Numbered from the stretch's first letter, positions 36,172 through 48,510 are shown. The stretch: DNA of 64,000 nucleotides from Raphanus sativus (GCF_000801105.2 NC_079515.1:26807407-26871406); one strand, 5' to 3'. Translations and numbers: made by a program. Notes: generated from the sequence alone by a model not told the origin.

Positions 36172-37459
36172 CAAACTAAATCAGTCTATACTTTAAGGTT
36201 TTTGGATAGAGCTGCCTATTACAAGAACTTTGTACTGGTTTGCTTTGTCATGATCGACACCCAATTATCTTTTGTGACCGTTATGCAATCTCAAAAATAA
36301 GCTTTAAGGAGTATTGGTTTCCTCTTGATCACAGTTTTTGATCATTCACCACATCTTTTATAAATTGGTGTCGGTTAGTTGAATTATTCTCTTGCAAAAT
36401 CTGTAAAGTAAGAAAATTTTCAGACATAGATCTAAGGTTGTAGTGAGTCTTGTAATTCTACAATACTTCTAAGAATTCATAAGTATCAGATTTATAACTA
36501 ACACAAGATAAATACCAACTCCTAGCTATGATAGATAACATATCATTTACAATTTGATGACAAATACCAAGCTTAATTTTTCTCTACCCCTAAAAGTATA
36601 AGAAAATTGATCTAATATGAAAAAGTTATATAAACCCCATAAATTTATTTCATTTCATTACCCCTCATAGCTAATTAAAACTTAGAGTGAATAAACTTAC
36701 AAAACTAATATCTAGATGTCTTCTGAGAATTTTAGATATTTCATATAATTTTGGATAATTCGCAAGAAAGTAAAAAAAAAAAGATGAGCAGAGATTTCTA
36801 GAAAAATCTAAATGAATGTATTTATCAGGTAGAGATTAAATCATTTGCCAGAAATGAATTTTAGCTAGTTTGGACATAAACAGAAAAAAAAGTATGTTCT
36901 TACAAACTCTGAACTTTTTGTGCACATAAAAGTTGACAAAATGGATAATGCCACATATGCAAATGGTAATTTTCATGTCAATTTCTTTGGCTAAACACAT
37001 TATTTCTCTCTCGACGTCTATACTAGTTATCCACGTTGCTTTTGTTGAGCTGTTATGACTATGCGCATAGATGTCGAGAGGAAAGATCAATGATCAGCTT
37101 ATGTCAAGTTGATCTTTCATAAAAGGTGTCAAGTAGTGATCCAATATCTCAGGTTCACTGGGAGTAAATTTGAGGCAGTCATAAGGGACTGGTATTATCT
37201 GATCCAATGTAAGCCAGATTCCACAATTCGAGGGAGAACTCAAATCGAGTATATGACCATATCTTTAAATTGATGTAACAATTACGATCATATACAAAGG
37301 AAATTGGTAATATAATTAGTAAGAAATAACCTTCAAACGTTCTACCTCAAAATGAGTCTCTTTCTCTCTCATTGTTACATTCATGCCTTGCAAACACATT
37401 TTACATCAGAGTGATTAAGTTATATATATTATATGTCACGACGAGAGAAGACTTCTTTT
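36172..37459. other. Spacer and ACR4 3' flank
   Basis: AT-rich. It contains the diverged copy of the GCN2 downstream segment at 36327-36420. No supported gene. Confidence 0.35.
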
Positions 37460-40126
37460 TCAGAAATTGTGATGCAAGAACAAGCTCTGTCCAGGAGAAG
37501 CTGGTCCTATCTCCTCTTCAAGACTCCTCAACGCCTCTTGTTGTTTCCTTCCTTCATCCTCCTCCTCCACCTCCACCACATCTCCTTCAGACGCTGAAGA
37601 CTTCCTCCTCTGCGACGATGTCACGCTAGGGAAAGTTATCCACGACCCGCCTCTGAACTCAGTGTTCTCTGAACCGATCCTCCATGACTTCTTGTGCATT
37701 CTGCTGCTCCCAAGAACCACTTCTGTTGGTAATATCGGCTGCTCGCTGCTCGGGTTCCCCATCAGCTGCGCGAGTGCTCTCTCCAGTGATGTTGTCACTT
37801 TATCCATCGACGGTCTGTCTTTGCCTCTCATCCTCACGCATTTGCACGCCACGCTCACGATTCTTCTCAGAGCTTCTATCTCGGTAGGTTGTTTCAAGAC
37901 CGGGTCCAAGATTGCTGTAATATCTCCAGCTTTGATCAAAGGAACCGCCCATTCTACTATGTTCCCTTCTTCGTAGTGCATGTCAATGGCTTTTCTTCCG
38001 CTTAGGATCTCGAGAAGCAAGACTCCAAAGCTGTAGACATCAGACTTGGTTGTGAGATAGTGTAGTCGATAGTACTCAGGATCAAGGTAGCCGAGAGTGC
38101 CTGCTGGCAGCTCTGCTAAAGGAGAGCCACTATCAACAGGACCAAGCAAGGAGAGACCAAAGTCAGCTACACGAGCGTTGTGTTCTTCGTCTATAAGTAT
38201 GTTTGATGATTTGATATCACGGTGGATCACAGGAGGACAAGCGTAGCCATGCAAGTATTCGATTCCTCTAGCTGCTTGGACAGCAATGGTCACTCTTTTG
38301 ACCCAATCCAGCTGCTCTTTCAAGGCCTTGTTCTTTCCATGAAGATGGTTGTAGAGCGAGCCGTGCGCCATAAACTCGTAAACAAGAAGCCTCTCTCCTC
38401 CTTCCTCGCAGTAACCAAGAAGGCTAAGTAGATGAGCGTGGTTGAGTCTTGACAACAGATCAAGCTCCGTGCGAAACTCGTTTGAGTTCTTCTGTTTATC
38501 TGATGACATTATGGCCTTCTTCACGGCAACTGTGGTTCCATCTCTCAGCACTCCTTTGTAGACGCACGAGAAGCTCCCTTTCCCTACTATTGACTCTTCT
38601 TTGAATCCTTCTGCAGCTTTCTCCAGCTCCTCGTAAGTGAACACTCGAGCCCTTCTGCGCTTCTGCAGCTTATCAAGATCCGGACGGCTATTATCTTTGG
38701 TGAATGCTGAATCTTTAGAAGACCTTGCATCACTACTCTCTGAGCACCTACAATGCCTCAACCTATACCGAACGTATAAAGCCGCTGATATTGAAACAAC
38801 TGCTGTTAAAAGCAACGCAAAGCCAATCTCTGCAGTTGCAATAGGTAGCTGCAGCGACCAAAACTTCCCTCTGGACTTGCCCTCACTAGTCAATGAAGCA
38901 GAAGAAGAACAGTTTGAGGAACACTCAGGTGAGACGCAACTTGAGCAGTTGTAGACACAAATCTGATCAGATCTCTCTGTGCATTCACTCTTCTGATACA
39001 TCTCAGGAGGGCAACTAGTACCACATGGCAAGCAAACATGAGAGCCAGGAGATTTGCAAGGGCCACCGAGCACATGACTTCCTGGAGGGCAAGGAGCTTC
39101 TCTGCACAGCCCTGGTGAGACAGCTAAAGGGATAGAAGCAGGGAAACCAAGACCCCAACAAACCGGCGGCATAGAGTTCCCTGTAGGAACTCCACAAGTG
39201 AAGTAGTTCCCTGCTGCAAGATCATAGAACCCCATGCCTTTAGGAGGAGTTGTACTCCTGTTCACAAAGAAACCCCAACAAACTGCACTACGATCATACC
39301 GTTTGATCCCACAGGCATAGAACTTCCCACCAACCACTGTTAAGAGTGGCTCTTTTGGTGGTAAATCAGGAATCTTGTCTGCTGCATTTGTGCTCCCTGA
39401 GATCTCTTCTTCAAACTCTAAGCTCTTTCCCCAACAGAGAACTCTGGAGTTTAACCCGTCTAGAATGCCACAGACGTGGTATCCACCAGCTGCAATCTTC
39501 TGAAACTTTGTTTCCTTTGGGATTAAACTGATGACTTGGCTGCTATTCTCGTCTCCCCAACAGAAAACAGACTTGTCCTTAGAGGACAGTCCACAGTTGA
39601 ACTCAGAGCCAGCAGAGAGTGAGTGAATCTGCTTATCAAAGACAAAGTTTCTTGTCATATTGTATCCCCAACAATCAACAAGCGAAGAAGAAGAACCAAT
39701 GTTGCTACTCTTTTGGCTTGGCTTCCTCAAACCGCAGAGATGGTAATCTCCAGCACTAAGTTCTAAGTACTCAGCTCCTTTGATCATTGGCTGAGGAACT
39801 CCCATTTGAATAAACCCACTGTTTCCCCAACAATAAGGCTGGTGAGACTGCATCAGAAGCCCACACATGAACCCATCTCCACCAGTTAAACCAATGAACT
39901 GGAAATGAGCAGGAGTTCCATAGAGGATCGCTGCGTTGGATCCATAGCAACCCACAAGATGAGACCCATCAGATTTCAGACCACAGAACACAGAACCACC
40001 TTCTCCATAAGAAATAGCAATTGAAGACATTGAGCCAAGAGATGAAGCAAGATGCCATAGATTAGTGAAAAGCACAAGATTTGCAAGGAGATTCCATTCC
40101 CTTGCTCTCCTTTCAGACATTCTCAT
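37460..40126 (-). CDS. ACR4: ACR4, CRINKLY4-type receptor kinase
   Basis: Intronless, 888 residues. A signal peptide covers about 1-30. Seven CRINKLY4 (RCC1-like) repeats with CW or CWG motifs follow to about 330 (for example CWGNS at 99, CWGD at 189, CWGLG at 323). A TNFR-like Cys-rich region spans about 341-406. A transmembrane helix lies at about 430-452, and the kinase domain at about 513-785 has GKGSFS (515), VAVKK with K536, HRDIKSSN (635) and DFGLSL (655). The C-terminal tail is acidic. ACR4 acts at the plasma membrane in epidermal identity and in restricting root columella and pericycle divisions. It is essentially collinear and equal in length to At3g59420. A start two codons later is also possible. 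Confidence 0.98.
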   Translation of the reverse strand: MRMSERRAREWNLLANLVLFTNLWHLASSLGSMSSIAISYGEGGSVFCGLKSDGSHLVGCYGSNAAILYGTPAHFQFIGLTGGDGFMCGLLMQSHQPYCWGNSGFIQMGVPQPMIKGAEYLELSAGDYHLCGLRKPSQKSSNIGSSSSLVDCWGYNMTRNFVFDKQIHSLSAGSEFNCGLSSKDKSVFCWGDENSSQVISLIPKETKFQKIAAGGYHVCGILDGLNSRVLCWGKSLEFEEEISGSTNAADKIPDLPPKEPLLTVVGGKFYACGIKRYDRSAVCWGFFVNRSTTPPKGMGFYDLAAGNYFTCGVPTGNSMPPVCWGLGFPASIPLAVSPGLCREAPCPPGSHVLGGPCKSPGSHVCLPCGTSCPPEMYQKSECTERSDQICVYNCSSCVSPECSSNCSSSASLTSEGKSRGKFWSLQLPIATAEIGFALLLTAVVSISAALYVRYRLRHCRCSESSDARSSKDSAFTKDNSRPDLDKLQKRRRARVFTYEELEKAAEGFKEESIVGKGSFSCVYKGVLRDGTTVAVKKAIMSSDKQKNSNEFRTELDLLSRLNHAHLLSLLGYCEEGGERLLVYEFMAHGSLYNHLHGKNKALKEQLDWVKRVTIAVQAARGIEYLHGYACPPVIHRDIKSSNILIDEEHNARVADFGLSLLGPVDSGSPLAELPAGTLGYLDPEYYRLHYLTTKSDVYSFGVLLLEILSGRKAIDMHYEEGNIVEWAVPLIKAGDITAILDPVLKQPTEIEALRRIVSVACKCVRMRGKDRPSMDKVTTSLERALAQLMGNPSSEQPILPTEVVLGSSRMHKKSWRIGSENTEFRGGSWITFPSVTSSQRRKSSASEGDVVEVEEEDEGRKQQEALRSLEEEIGPASPGQSLFLHHNF

Positions 40127-41520
40127 CCTTCACACAGAACCAAAACACTTCTCTTCAAAGTCAACCCACACGCTTCTTAGTTACTCTCTTCCCTTTCTGA
40201 GACGTTCCATAGATCTGAGTGTATAGCAAAGAGTCACAAGAAGCTCCACATAGCTAAGACATTTATTTACTTCAATCAAAGAAGCATGCAACAGCTAAAA
40301 GAATTGAGATTTCAAGCAATGAGAGGTGAACTAGTGTCAGAGAAGCATCGGAGCCATGACAAGACAAGTCACCGAAGATTCAGGAAACAATCTTGAAGTG
40401 GGAAAATTCAGACAACCATGTCAGCAACTTGTCTCTCTTTTTTCCTCTGCAACAAAAAAAACAAAAACACTTACCATTTTCAGATCATAGAGCGCAAGGT
40501 AATAACATCATAGCATACTTAAAGAAGAACATTTAAACTCCTAAATTTCCAAGAATAGAAAGAAGCACCTCTCCAAGTAAAGATTCTAGAACTGGGTTTC
40601 TTGTTTTTTTTTTTTGTTGCCGACTAAATAAGTTAGAGAGAGAAAGAGAGAGAGAGTGGGTGATGAAAGTATGAGCTAGAGTTATACACTCAGGACTAGC
40701 TCATGGAAATCTTGAGAACTCCAGATAGGAAGAGAGAGAGAGTCATGGAGGGGTCTATCAGAGTGTCCTGTAGTACTGAGAAGGTCAGCATTAAATGCGG
40801 ACCAAAGCTGCTTCTTCTGAGTACTGGCAAATGTAGGTGAAGCTATTTAATATGGTGGAGTTATTGTTACCAAACTTTCTCTGTCTTTCTTTCTTTATTC
40901 TAAATAATTCCCATATCCTTCCTAATTTTGTGCAATCAACCCCCTTCAAAAGCTTTGTAACAAGTTTTCATCTCTTTTGCCACATTGGAGTTGACACACC
41001 AACCAATCAATTGAGTTGTTTGTTTACTTGCGCCGTTGCCGTTGGTGTTTGGTTTCGAGCAATCCAAAACATAGATGAAAGTCTCTATAACTTTTATATT
41101 ATTATACAAATAGTAAATGGTGAGTTTGTGAGGTTTCATGCACAATATTGATGTTCAACTCTGGTCTCTCGAGACGCGAGACGCAAACATCCTCTTTTGT
41201 CTTCTTCCTTCTCATCTCCTTGTGCCTCCCCCAAAGAAATGTTTTGTCATCATCTTTCAGACTCGATGTTTCAAATTCAAAAACACACAAGAAGAGACTC
41301 TGTTTAAGTTTCTAAATTTTCCTGAACGTTGAATTTTGATGTTGATGTTGTACTTTACCAAGTGTAAGATCAAAAATTCAACTAACTATTCGGTTCAGAT
41401 TCAATGGATGGGGGAACTTGACACTCGCCAGTCACGTGCTACTCACACGCTAACAAAACTGGTCATATAAAAAAAGTCATTGCAGACACAGAGACTCTAC
41501 TTGAGAAAGTATCTCCTTGA
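40127..41520. promoter_or_regulatory. ACR4 upstream region and spacer
   Basis: The ACR4 leader lies just above 40127. GAGA tracts occur at about 40634-40658 and 40733-40742, possibly leader or GAGA-type promoter elements. The rest (40.85-41.5 kb) shows no supported gene. Confidence 0.35.
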
Positions 41521-41826
41521 CTAACTAATTTTGTCAACATTCAACCCAAGATGATACTCTTCATCTGGTGTGTGTAAAACAGAAGCTTTGCTCTTTGGAA
41601 CTTTGGGGTTATATATAATCCTCATGGAGGTTACTTCAACATGTTTCATTCCCTTACAGTCAGAAGAGTCAGAAACTTTGCTTCTATTAAACAACATGGT
41701 GTATTCAACATTGGTTTTGTAAGCTAACCCTCCAACATTGGTCTGTGAATGATGAGTATAACAAACATAGAAGTGTGTTTTCAAAAGGACGAAACCAAAG
41801 AGAATTGCATGCTGACCTAAAACCAA
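41521..41826 (-). other. Unassigned minus-strand open frame
   Basis: A 101-codon frame ending NVDKIS*. An acceptor-like CATCATTCACAG precedes TNVGGLAYKTNVEY, and another open stretch (KVRVTCLDGEASHP...VSTAVFFE) ends at a GT donor at 42022. Spliced together they would be in frame. The second stretch overlaps the last exon of the neighbouring gene in another frame. I recognise neither part; it may be a 3' transcript extension or chance. Confidence 0.2.
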
Positions 41827-42138
41827 CTTCTCCCTAGGTCATTGCAAAAACCCTCAGTAATATTCGACCCAATGCTCTAGAAGGAATCTCCATATACTTG
41901 ATGACCTAATTGTAAGGCAACAACCGAAAAAACAAAATACTTCATATAAACATCATACTTCTTTCTTCAGTCATTCGTATGATATACATATATAGAGAGA
42001 GTGAGAGAGCACAACATCATACCTCAAAAAAAACAGCAGTAGAAACCACTTGGTCAGAGGAAAAGGCCATCTTGACTACTATCTCTACATCAGGTATTAT
42101 ACAATACAGTGGATGGGATGCTTCACCATCCAAACAAG

Positions 42139-43855
42139 TCACTCTGACCTTGCCTGCTCACTGAAAACTTCGCTCTTTTCCTGTGAAAGAAGAAACACCA
42201 CTATGGATAAGGAGGCAACTACTGTGTTTAATTGCTTGCAGCAAATAGATTAGAAATAAGATGTTTCACCTGCTCTTCACCATTGTACCGGAACTTGAAT
42301 GATTCAGAATAGCTAGTGGATTCTCTATCTATGATCAGCTCTGAAGAAGAAATATTTGAGGATCTACTGGTCTTGCGAGGAGAAGAACACAGTGCGTTTG
42401 AGGGATAAGCCTCTGCTTCTGATGATGATAACTCAGAACCAGCTCCCCGTGGACATATAACAGTACTTGAGTTTCCCACCTTTCGAAAACTCTGGGGAAT
42501 TTCAACAAGGAGATGATCATCAGCTGGATGACTCTGTTGTTCTGGAGCAACCATGACGGAGTCGCTTGTCAACTTCTTCCCAGGTGGATCAACACATTCC
42601 AAGTCAACTGGATTTACGCAGCAGCTTTTGCTACACGATTCAACACAAGATGATACAATCTGGCCAGGTCCTGAAGAATCAACTCCATTTTTTGCCTTGC
42701 ACGGTTGTATAGCAGATGGTGCTAGACATAGCTCACCATTGGAATGATGATGATCAGAAGGCACTTGAGTGTTTTCATTCCTTGCCGGACTTGTAGATGA
42801 TTCTCTCCTCACATCCCCATCCTTGTCTTGCCCTGAACTCTTCTGTTTCTTACACTTTGTAGCATCATCAACAACACCAAGATCAGAAGGTGGAGATCTC
42901 CTTGGACGCATGCTATCATATACATTGACCTCATTTGTCATGCTGTTGATCCAGTCTGATGGGTTGAAATTTAGATCAACTGAAAGGCTGATACCCTCTT
43001 CCATACTGACATGAAACTCAAACGAAGACGAACTAGGACTACCACCATTGTCTACCTCTTTCATTCTATTTTCTAGCCGAGGATCCATTGGACCCTTTTC
43101 ATTCGATTTCAAACCACCACCATTTCGCTCCTGCATTCCCACAGAAACATTATTATAATGAAAACTAAGTTGACTCATCCAATAGATTGCAAGCAGGCCT
43201 CAGCTTCATGCAAATGGACATTTTCTATTAAAAAAAAGAAGGTGAATCGAATTCGAACCTGAGACTGTGTACTATTTCCAAGGATAAAGCCTGGTCCTCT
43301 AGCCACCGTACTTCGAAAACAATCCTCTCTGGTTATATTCAGTTCGTTACCATAAGAATCTGCGAGAACATTTACGCAGTCTTTTCAATAAATGGCTACA
43401 AGAGAAAACTTAAAACCAACAAAGATAAAATTTGTCAAACCTCTTTTCACATCCCATGTTCTACTCACTGGTCCTCTCGAAGTTGTACCCGAACTACCTT
43501 GAATCCCACCGACCCCAAAGCCTACCGAGTTCAAACTATTCTTCTGCAAATTTATTAGATACAACAACACATGATTAGGTGGAATATCATTAGCAGAAAC
43601 AACAGTTCATTCATTACTAATTATCTACCAACAAGACATATAGACGCCATACTAATGATACCAGATTATCTTCAAGCTAATATGATAAATTCAAAATTGA
43701 ATAGCCAACAAACAAACTACCTCGAAATAAGAAGCCAAAGATTCAGCCATATCGGAGCTTGACCTATTGGCTGGCAAACTATACTTCTTGCACAGACTCT
43801 GAAGCTCTTTCCTCGAAAACCCGCAATAGAATTCCACATCTTTTTTCCTAACCAT
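42139..43855 (-). CDS. Unknown nuclear-type protein with SAP-like N-terminus (At3g59430-like)
   Basis: Five minus-strand exons (43855-43721, 43543-43441, 43359-43259, 43130-42270, 42180-42139) total 1242 nt, 413 residues, all GT-AG. The N-terminus MVRKKDVEFYCGFSRKELQSL followed by CKKYSLPANRSSSDMAESLA resembles a SAP-type helix-extension-helix. The rest is low-complexity and polar, with a run like ISLSVDLNFNPSDWINSM, a basic stretch CKKQK and many Ser, as in a disordered nuclear protein. The proposed end is EKSEVFSEQARSE. Function is unknown. Order between ACR4 and CML4 agrees with At3g59430. The last small exon is the least certain part. Confidence 0.75.
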
Positions 43856-44806
43856 CTGTTACCGTTACACACACCTTTTCACCAAAAAAAGAAAAGAAGA
43901 AGAAGCCATACACTTTATCAGGAGTAGCTTTGAAACGAAAGAAGGATAACAAAGTCATGACATTTACAAACACAACGCTCAAGACTTTCCCAACGGTCAC
44001 AAACGATTTCCCCCATTTTAACCAGATACCTTAAGAATCTAGAAGCAGTACGAAACTAGTTTTCAGCTGAAAAAAGAGAGAAACTTTATGCAAAGAGAAT
44101 GCTTACTGTTACAGAACATCAAAACCTAGGAAGACTAAAGTCGAATTCCAATTAGATCGAAAGATTACGACTTTTTTGTAAAGCAAGAAGCTTTAATGGG
44201 AAGGGGTAGTAATACCTGCTGGTGACCGGGTCCTTTTTCCGGGAAATTTGCCGAGAAAGTGTGAGAAGATTTCTGGGGAAAAGGAAGTACGATTTCGAAA
44301 TCTGCTGGGATGGAAGCAGACAGAAAGAGCCCACTTACGGAGGAGCTGTTTGTGTCTTCTTCAAATGTGGTCGTGTAATGATAAAATGTAAAACTCAAAT
44401 TCCGGGCCTGTTTAGAGCCCATTTATTTAACATTTGGTCCGAGACGCAAATAAAGCAAAATTATCCGGAGACTCAAAAGCCGGATTATGTTTTTTTTTTT
44501 TTAATTAACAACAGCATTATGTTATGGTTTATCCGAGTAATGTCATGGGATGTGACTAAATTTTGAAATTTTGTTTTAAGTTTTAAATTTTAAATTTTGT
44601 TTAAACTATTTGTCTTTTTATTTATAAATTATGGTTTAATTCACTATTGTTTTACTTTTGTTTTTTTACTGGATCTTGCACTCGTATGATAAAATATGAT
44701 ATGACATACAAGTGCTAATGGTGAGGGTTTCTAAATATGATAAATGAGGCTTTGTTGGTTACAGATTATTAATATTTTTTTTTTGAAACACACAGATTAT
44801 TAATAA
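43856..44806 (-). promoter_or_regulatory. Leader and upstream region of the At3g59430-like gene
   Basis: A 5' UTR exon probably ends at 44217 (CACCAGCAG followed by GTATTA on the minus strand). The segment 44100-44420 is GC-richer than the surroundings. Beyond 44480 the DNA is AT-rich without a gene. Confidence 0.4.
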
Positions 44807-44808
44807 TA

Positions 44809-45079
44809 CTCCCTCCGTTCCTAGATATAAGATGTTTTAGGTAAAACACGTTTATTAAACAAAATATTTTTTTTATCAAAAAACATTATTAAAATTATAA
44901 AATAAATACTATTTGACCAGTTACAAAATATAACTATTAAATTTGATTGGTTACACAGTTTTTTTGATAAAATTAAAGTTACCTAAAAATATGAAAACAT
45001 CTTACATATTGAAACAAAGAAATTATTATAAACATCTTATATTTAGGAACAGAGGAATTATATTTAGGAACAGAGGGAG
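44809..45079. mobile_element. Stowaway-like MITE, 271 bp
   Basis: The ends are CTCCCTCCGTTCC and its inverse GGAACAGAGGGAG, flanked by TA (44807-44808 and 45080-45081). The CTCCCTCCGTTCC end and TA target are typical of Stowaway/mariner MITEs. Near the right end the terminal motif is duplicated (ATTATATTTAGGAACAGAGG twice). Confidence 0.88.
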
Positions 45080-45081
45080 TA

Positions 45082-45578
45082 TATGACAAATTAACCATTA
45101 ACTGCGAGGTGATATTCTATATGAACCATTTCCATACTGCAGTAAAAAGATCAATTATTATCAACATCAAGAAATAAAATAAACAATCCCTAACCTGAGT
45201 ATATAACATGGCTGTGTAAAACGGTCTCTGACGAGAAGCACGTGCATGCTCTCCCCTTCAGTACATGCAACCCAAATGATCGTCTCCAAATTATGGTAGA
45301 TCAGTTGAACTGACACTAAACATACTCAGGTTTAATTTTATAACTGAACAAGTATATTTAAGTTGTAGACGTTACATTAGTCTAATGTCAAGTTGCTCCA
45401 ATACTTTCTCACCCACTATTGTTTGATGGATACCTATATTTGTCGTTTCAAAAAAAAAAGTTTATTTAGGTTTTACATAAAAACTATTACGCTTATTCAT
45501 ATAGTTTCAAAATGCAATTGACAACATACGAATCTACACACATACATTATGTGTATACTTATGTTTCCTTTAATTTTA
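45082..45578. other. AT-rich spacer
   Basis: No gene or further repeat was recognised. Confidence 0.3.
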
Positions 45579-45579
45579 A

Positions 45580-47106
45580 CTAGATTTTGACCCGCGCTTC
45601 GAAAGCGCGGATATTATTTTTTACTTTTATGAAATATATTATTTGTTTGTAATTATTGAACATATTTATTTTAGTAAAACTTTCTTTATAATAAATTTGA
45701 CACACATAGTGTCTCTGGTAAACTATGTGTTTCTCTGACTTTGTTTTATTCCCTCTCCAATCAACATATCGAAGCGCGGATATTAGTTTTTACTTTTATG
45801 AAATATATTATTTGTTTGTAATTATTGAATGTATTTATCTGAGTAAAAATTTCTTTATAATAAATTTGACATATAGAGTGTCTCTAGTAAACTATGTATT
45901 TTTCTGGCTTTATTTTATTCCCTCTCCAATCAACATATTTATTTGGCTTGTTGTTAAAATAAATGATTTTAGAACGCAACTGTTTACTTTGATATTTTGT
46001 TTAAACAATGTGACATATTTCTGTATTAATTGTGTTCAATTAAATATTTACATTGTAATTTAAATTTGTATACAAATCAACATATTTGTGTAGTTTGTTA
46101 TTAAAAAAATGATTTGAATCCAAATGTAAGTACTCTTATAGTGATTTTTTCAGTTCATATAATTTTTTAAAATATATTTATTTCAACTGAACCAATTAAT
46201 ATTTTGTTAAATTGGCCCATGAAATATAATTTTATACATCGACATTCAAAAGATCTGGTAACTAACGATACTCAAAAGATCTGGACCGAATCAGGTTATA
46301 TGGTTATTTTTGTTACAAATATCCGAACCCGTTTTAGATATATTGGTTATTTAGATATTTTTAGGTTCCTATACATCAGAACCGAATTCATCCAGATCTA
46401 GAATGATCCAACTCAAAATCCACACATAAGTTTATAATATTCAAGCGGGACTTGGTTACCAAAAAAAAAAGGATACCCGAAAAGAACAACATGTACCTAA
46501 ATAGACAGATAATGTTCATGTCTAAATGATTATATAAATTAATAAAAAAACTGTTTTATGTGTTTTGCTAAATTAAGTGAAATAGAAAAAGTTTTTTTAT
46601 CAAGTAAAATAATTATATGGAGTGGAAAATTAAGTGACAATAAATGTAGGACATTTTAAGTATTTTGATTTAAGTTATTATTTTATTCACAAAACATATT
46701 TTTGAACTATGTTTTTGGGTACGTAATTTTCCACCGATTGTAACCAAAATAAAAATATTTTAGTAAAATAAAATAAACCAAATGTTTAATCATATGTAAA
46801 ACCTAATTATTTAGCATTTTTGATTTTATAATTGGCACAAAGTTAATATTGATTAACTAATAAATAAAAATATGCACTATTATTATTATGGTAATATAAT
46901 TAATGATGTAATTTATTATTAAGGTAATATAATTAATTAAATTGTTAAACTAAGTGAAATATGGAAACACAATTAATAGATACTACTATTCAAGTTTCCA
47001 AACACTCCATTTTTTATAGCTATAACCAAACACACCAATTTTTTTTATTAATCTTATATAAGTATCCAAACGCACCGAATTTGTACTTCAGCTTTAATAA
47101 GATAGA
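45580..47106 (-). mobile_element. Non-autonomous Helitron, minus strand
   Basis: On the minus strand the 5' terminus is A|TCTATCTTATTAAAGC at 47106. The 3' end, reversed as ACTAGATTTTGAC plus CCGCGCTT-CGA-AAGCGCGG, ends at 45580. The host site is A|T. The frames open inside it are AT-rich chance frames. Confidence 0.7.
45605..45942 (-). repeat. 169-bp tandem duplication inside the Helitron 3' end
   Basis: The block starting GCGCGGATATTA at 45605 is repeated at 45774, and the two stay aligned to CCCTCTCCAATCAACATAT. One arm of the terminal hairpin is included in the duplicated unit. Confidence 0.85.
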
Positions 47107-48267
47107 TTCAACTGATTCTGGTATCCGGTATGTTTGGTTATATTGCATGGTTTATCAGCATTTAATCATATATTTAATTAACCAACAATCCAAAACCCTT
47201 TTCAATATAACCAGCTTATAGTGGAACAATAGTAAAGTGATTTTTGTTGTGAATTTTGGGATTAGCGCTCCAATCGTCCACTTTAATTTCAGAACAAACA
47301 TGTCAGAGATATAGAAGTAAAACTTGTTAAAGTACTAGCTGCGTAGTTATAAAATTAAGAGTTTTTTACACCGTGGGGCAGTTTGTGAGTTTTAATTACA
47401 TTTTAATAAATAACAAGTGAGAATCAAGGATCATGAGTAGTAGTGGCTTTGGATGAGCTGGAAGACAACTATAACACGAGTAGTCTCGCAAGTGTGATTG
47501 GGTACCCTTGCAGGTTTATACACCCCGTCAGAATCTACAGAGTTTTCATATACTATTATGTACGAATTATGTTTTTACTTTTATTATGCTTAAACAAAAC
47601 ATCAGTTGGTAATACAAGTTTTACAGATAAGAACAAGTGTATGAAAACGTACTCAACATATGTTTTCAAAAATATTTATAACTTAGTGTTTATACTATAA
47701 GATTGCTCCACTGCATTTGCTTCGCTTGATTCCAGTATTTATACGTTAACTTTATAATATGTTTTACTTGTTCCAATATTCATATGACTAATGGTCATAT
47801 TCTAACGGCCGTCATCCTCTCCTTTGGTGACATGTGCTAAAGCTGCACTAATACTCATGTTTTAATGTATTAAGCAATACATGGGGACAAGAACCAAACA
47901 TCAACAATTATAACAACGCGTTAACGGAACAAATAATTATTGATTTTTTATTTCTATACAATAAAATTGAATACTCCTTCATTTTTAAACTCTCTACCTT
48001 CTTCACGCGTATTCTCCAACTTGTATAATTTAAAATTAAAATTTCCAACTACTTACCTTGTCTCTTTTACTCGTTTATTATTCTTTATAGACTAAAGAAA
48101 CTCCACCAAAATCTACTTTTAACTTTTATATAGATAGCAAAATGTTTTTTAAATATGTATTGACACAAAGATAACGTGAAATTGCATGTATTATAGATCA
48201 CTATGAAATCCAAATTGGTCAAGTAGCGTTTGTATTTTGTTTAGAGACTTTAGACTTTTAGAGTCTT
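47107..48267. other. AT-rich spacer with one unassigned open stretch
   Basis: VALDELEDNYNTSSLASVIGY (47440-47502) is open on the plus strand and protein-like, but it runs into low-complexity AT-rich sequence. No gene could be assembled. Confidence 0.25.
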
Positions 48268-48281
48268 ACTCTTTAGTGTTT

Positions 48282-48510
48282 TTTTTTTAATGTTTGAATC
48301 GATTATTATCGATTAATTATGCTATTACAACGATGAAAATATTACAAAGATGATTCTACAGCCGACAATTCTACCACCCTGTGAAAATACTTGCCTGACT
48401 GCACCATTCTGAACCGTCCTATGTATGAGATCCATGTTCAATGGTACGTCATGCACCAAACTGAAGATCTCGGGGTTTGAATCTCAGACCTGGACCAAGG
48501 GGGCTTCCAC
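48282..48510 (-). mobile_element. SINE-like retroposon with 14-bp target-site duplication
   Basis: ACTCTTTAGTGTTT flanks the insert at 48268-48281 and 48511-48524. The T-run after the left copy is a poly(A) tail on the minus strand. The minus-strand 5' part contains CTTGGTCCAGG and GAGATTCAAACCCC, which resemble tRNA-type pol III A and B boxes, though too close together for an intact promoter. The body is 229 bp without coding capacity. The flanking duplication is direct; the SINE class is inferred. Confidence 0.65.

Noticed and set aside
38637..39531. Open frames on the plus strand opposite ACR4
   Set aside because: They are antisense shadows of the 888-codon ACR4 gene, with no signals of their own.
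43247..43262. GGTTCGAATTC on the minus strand, B-box-like
   Set aside because: It spans the exon 3 donor of the At3g59430-like gene and has no A box or tRNA fold.
45725..46063. 112-codon open frame
   Set aside because: It lies within the Helitron and its tandem duplication; composition is that of AT-rich noncoding DNA.
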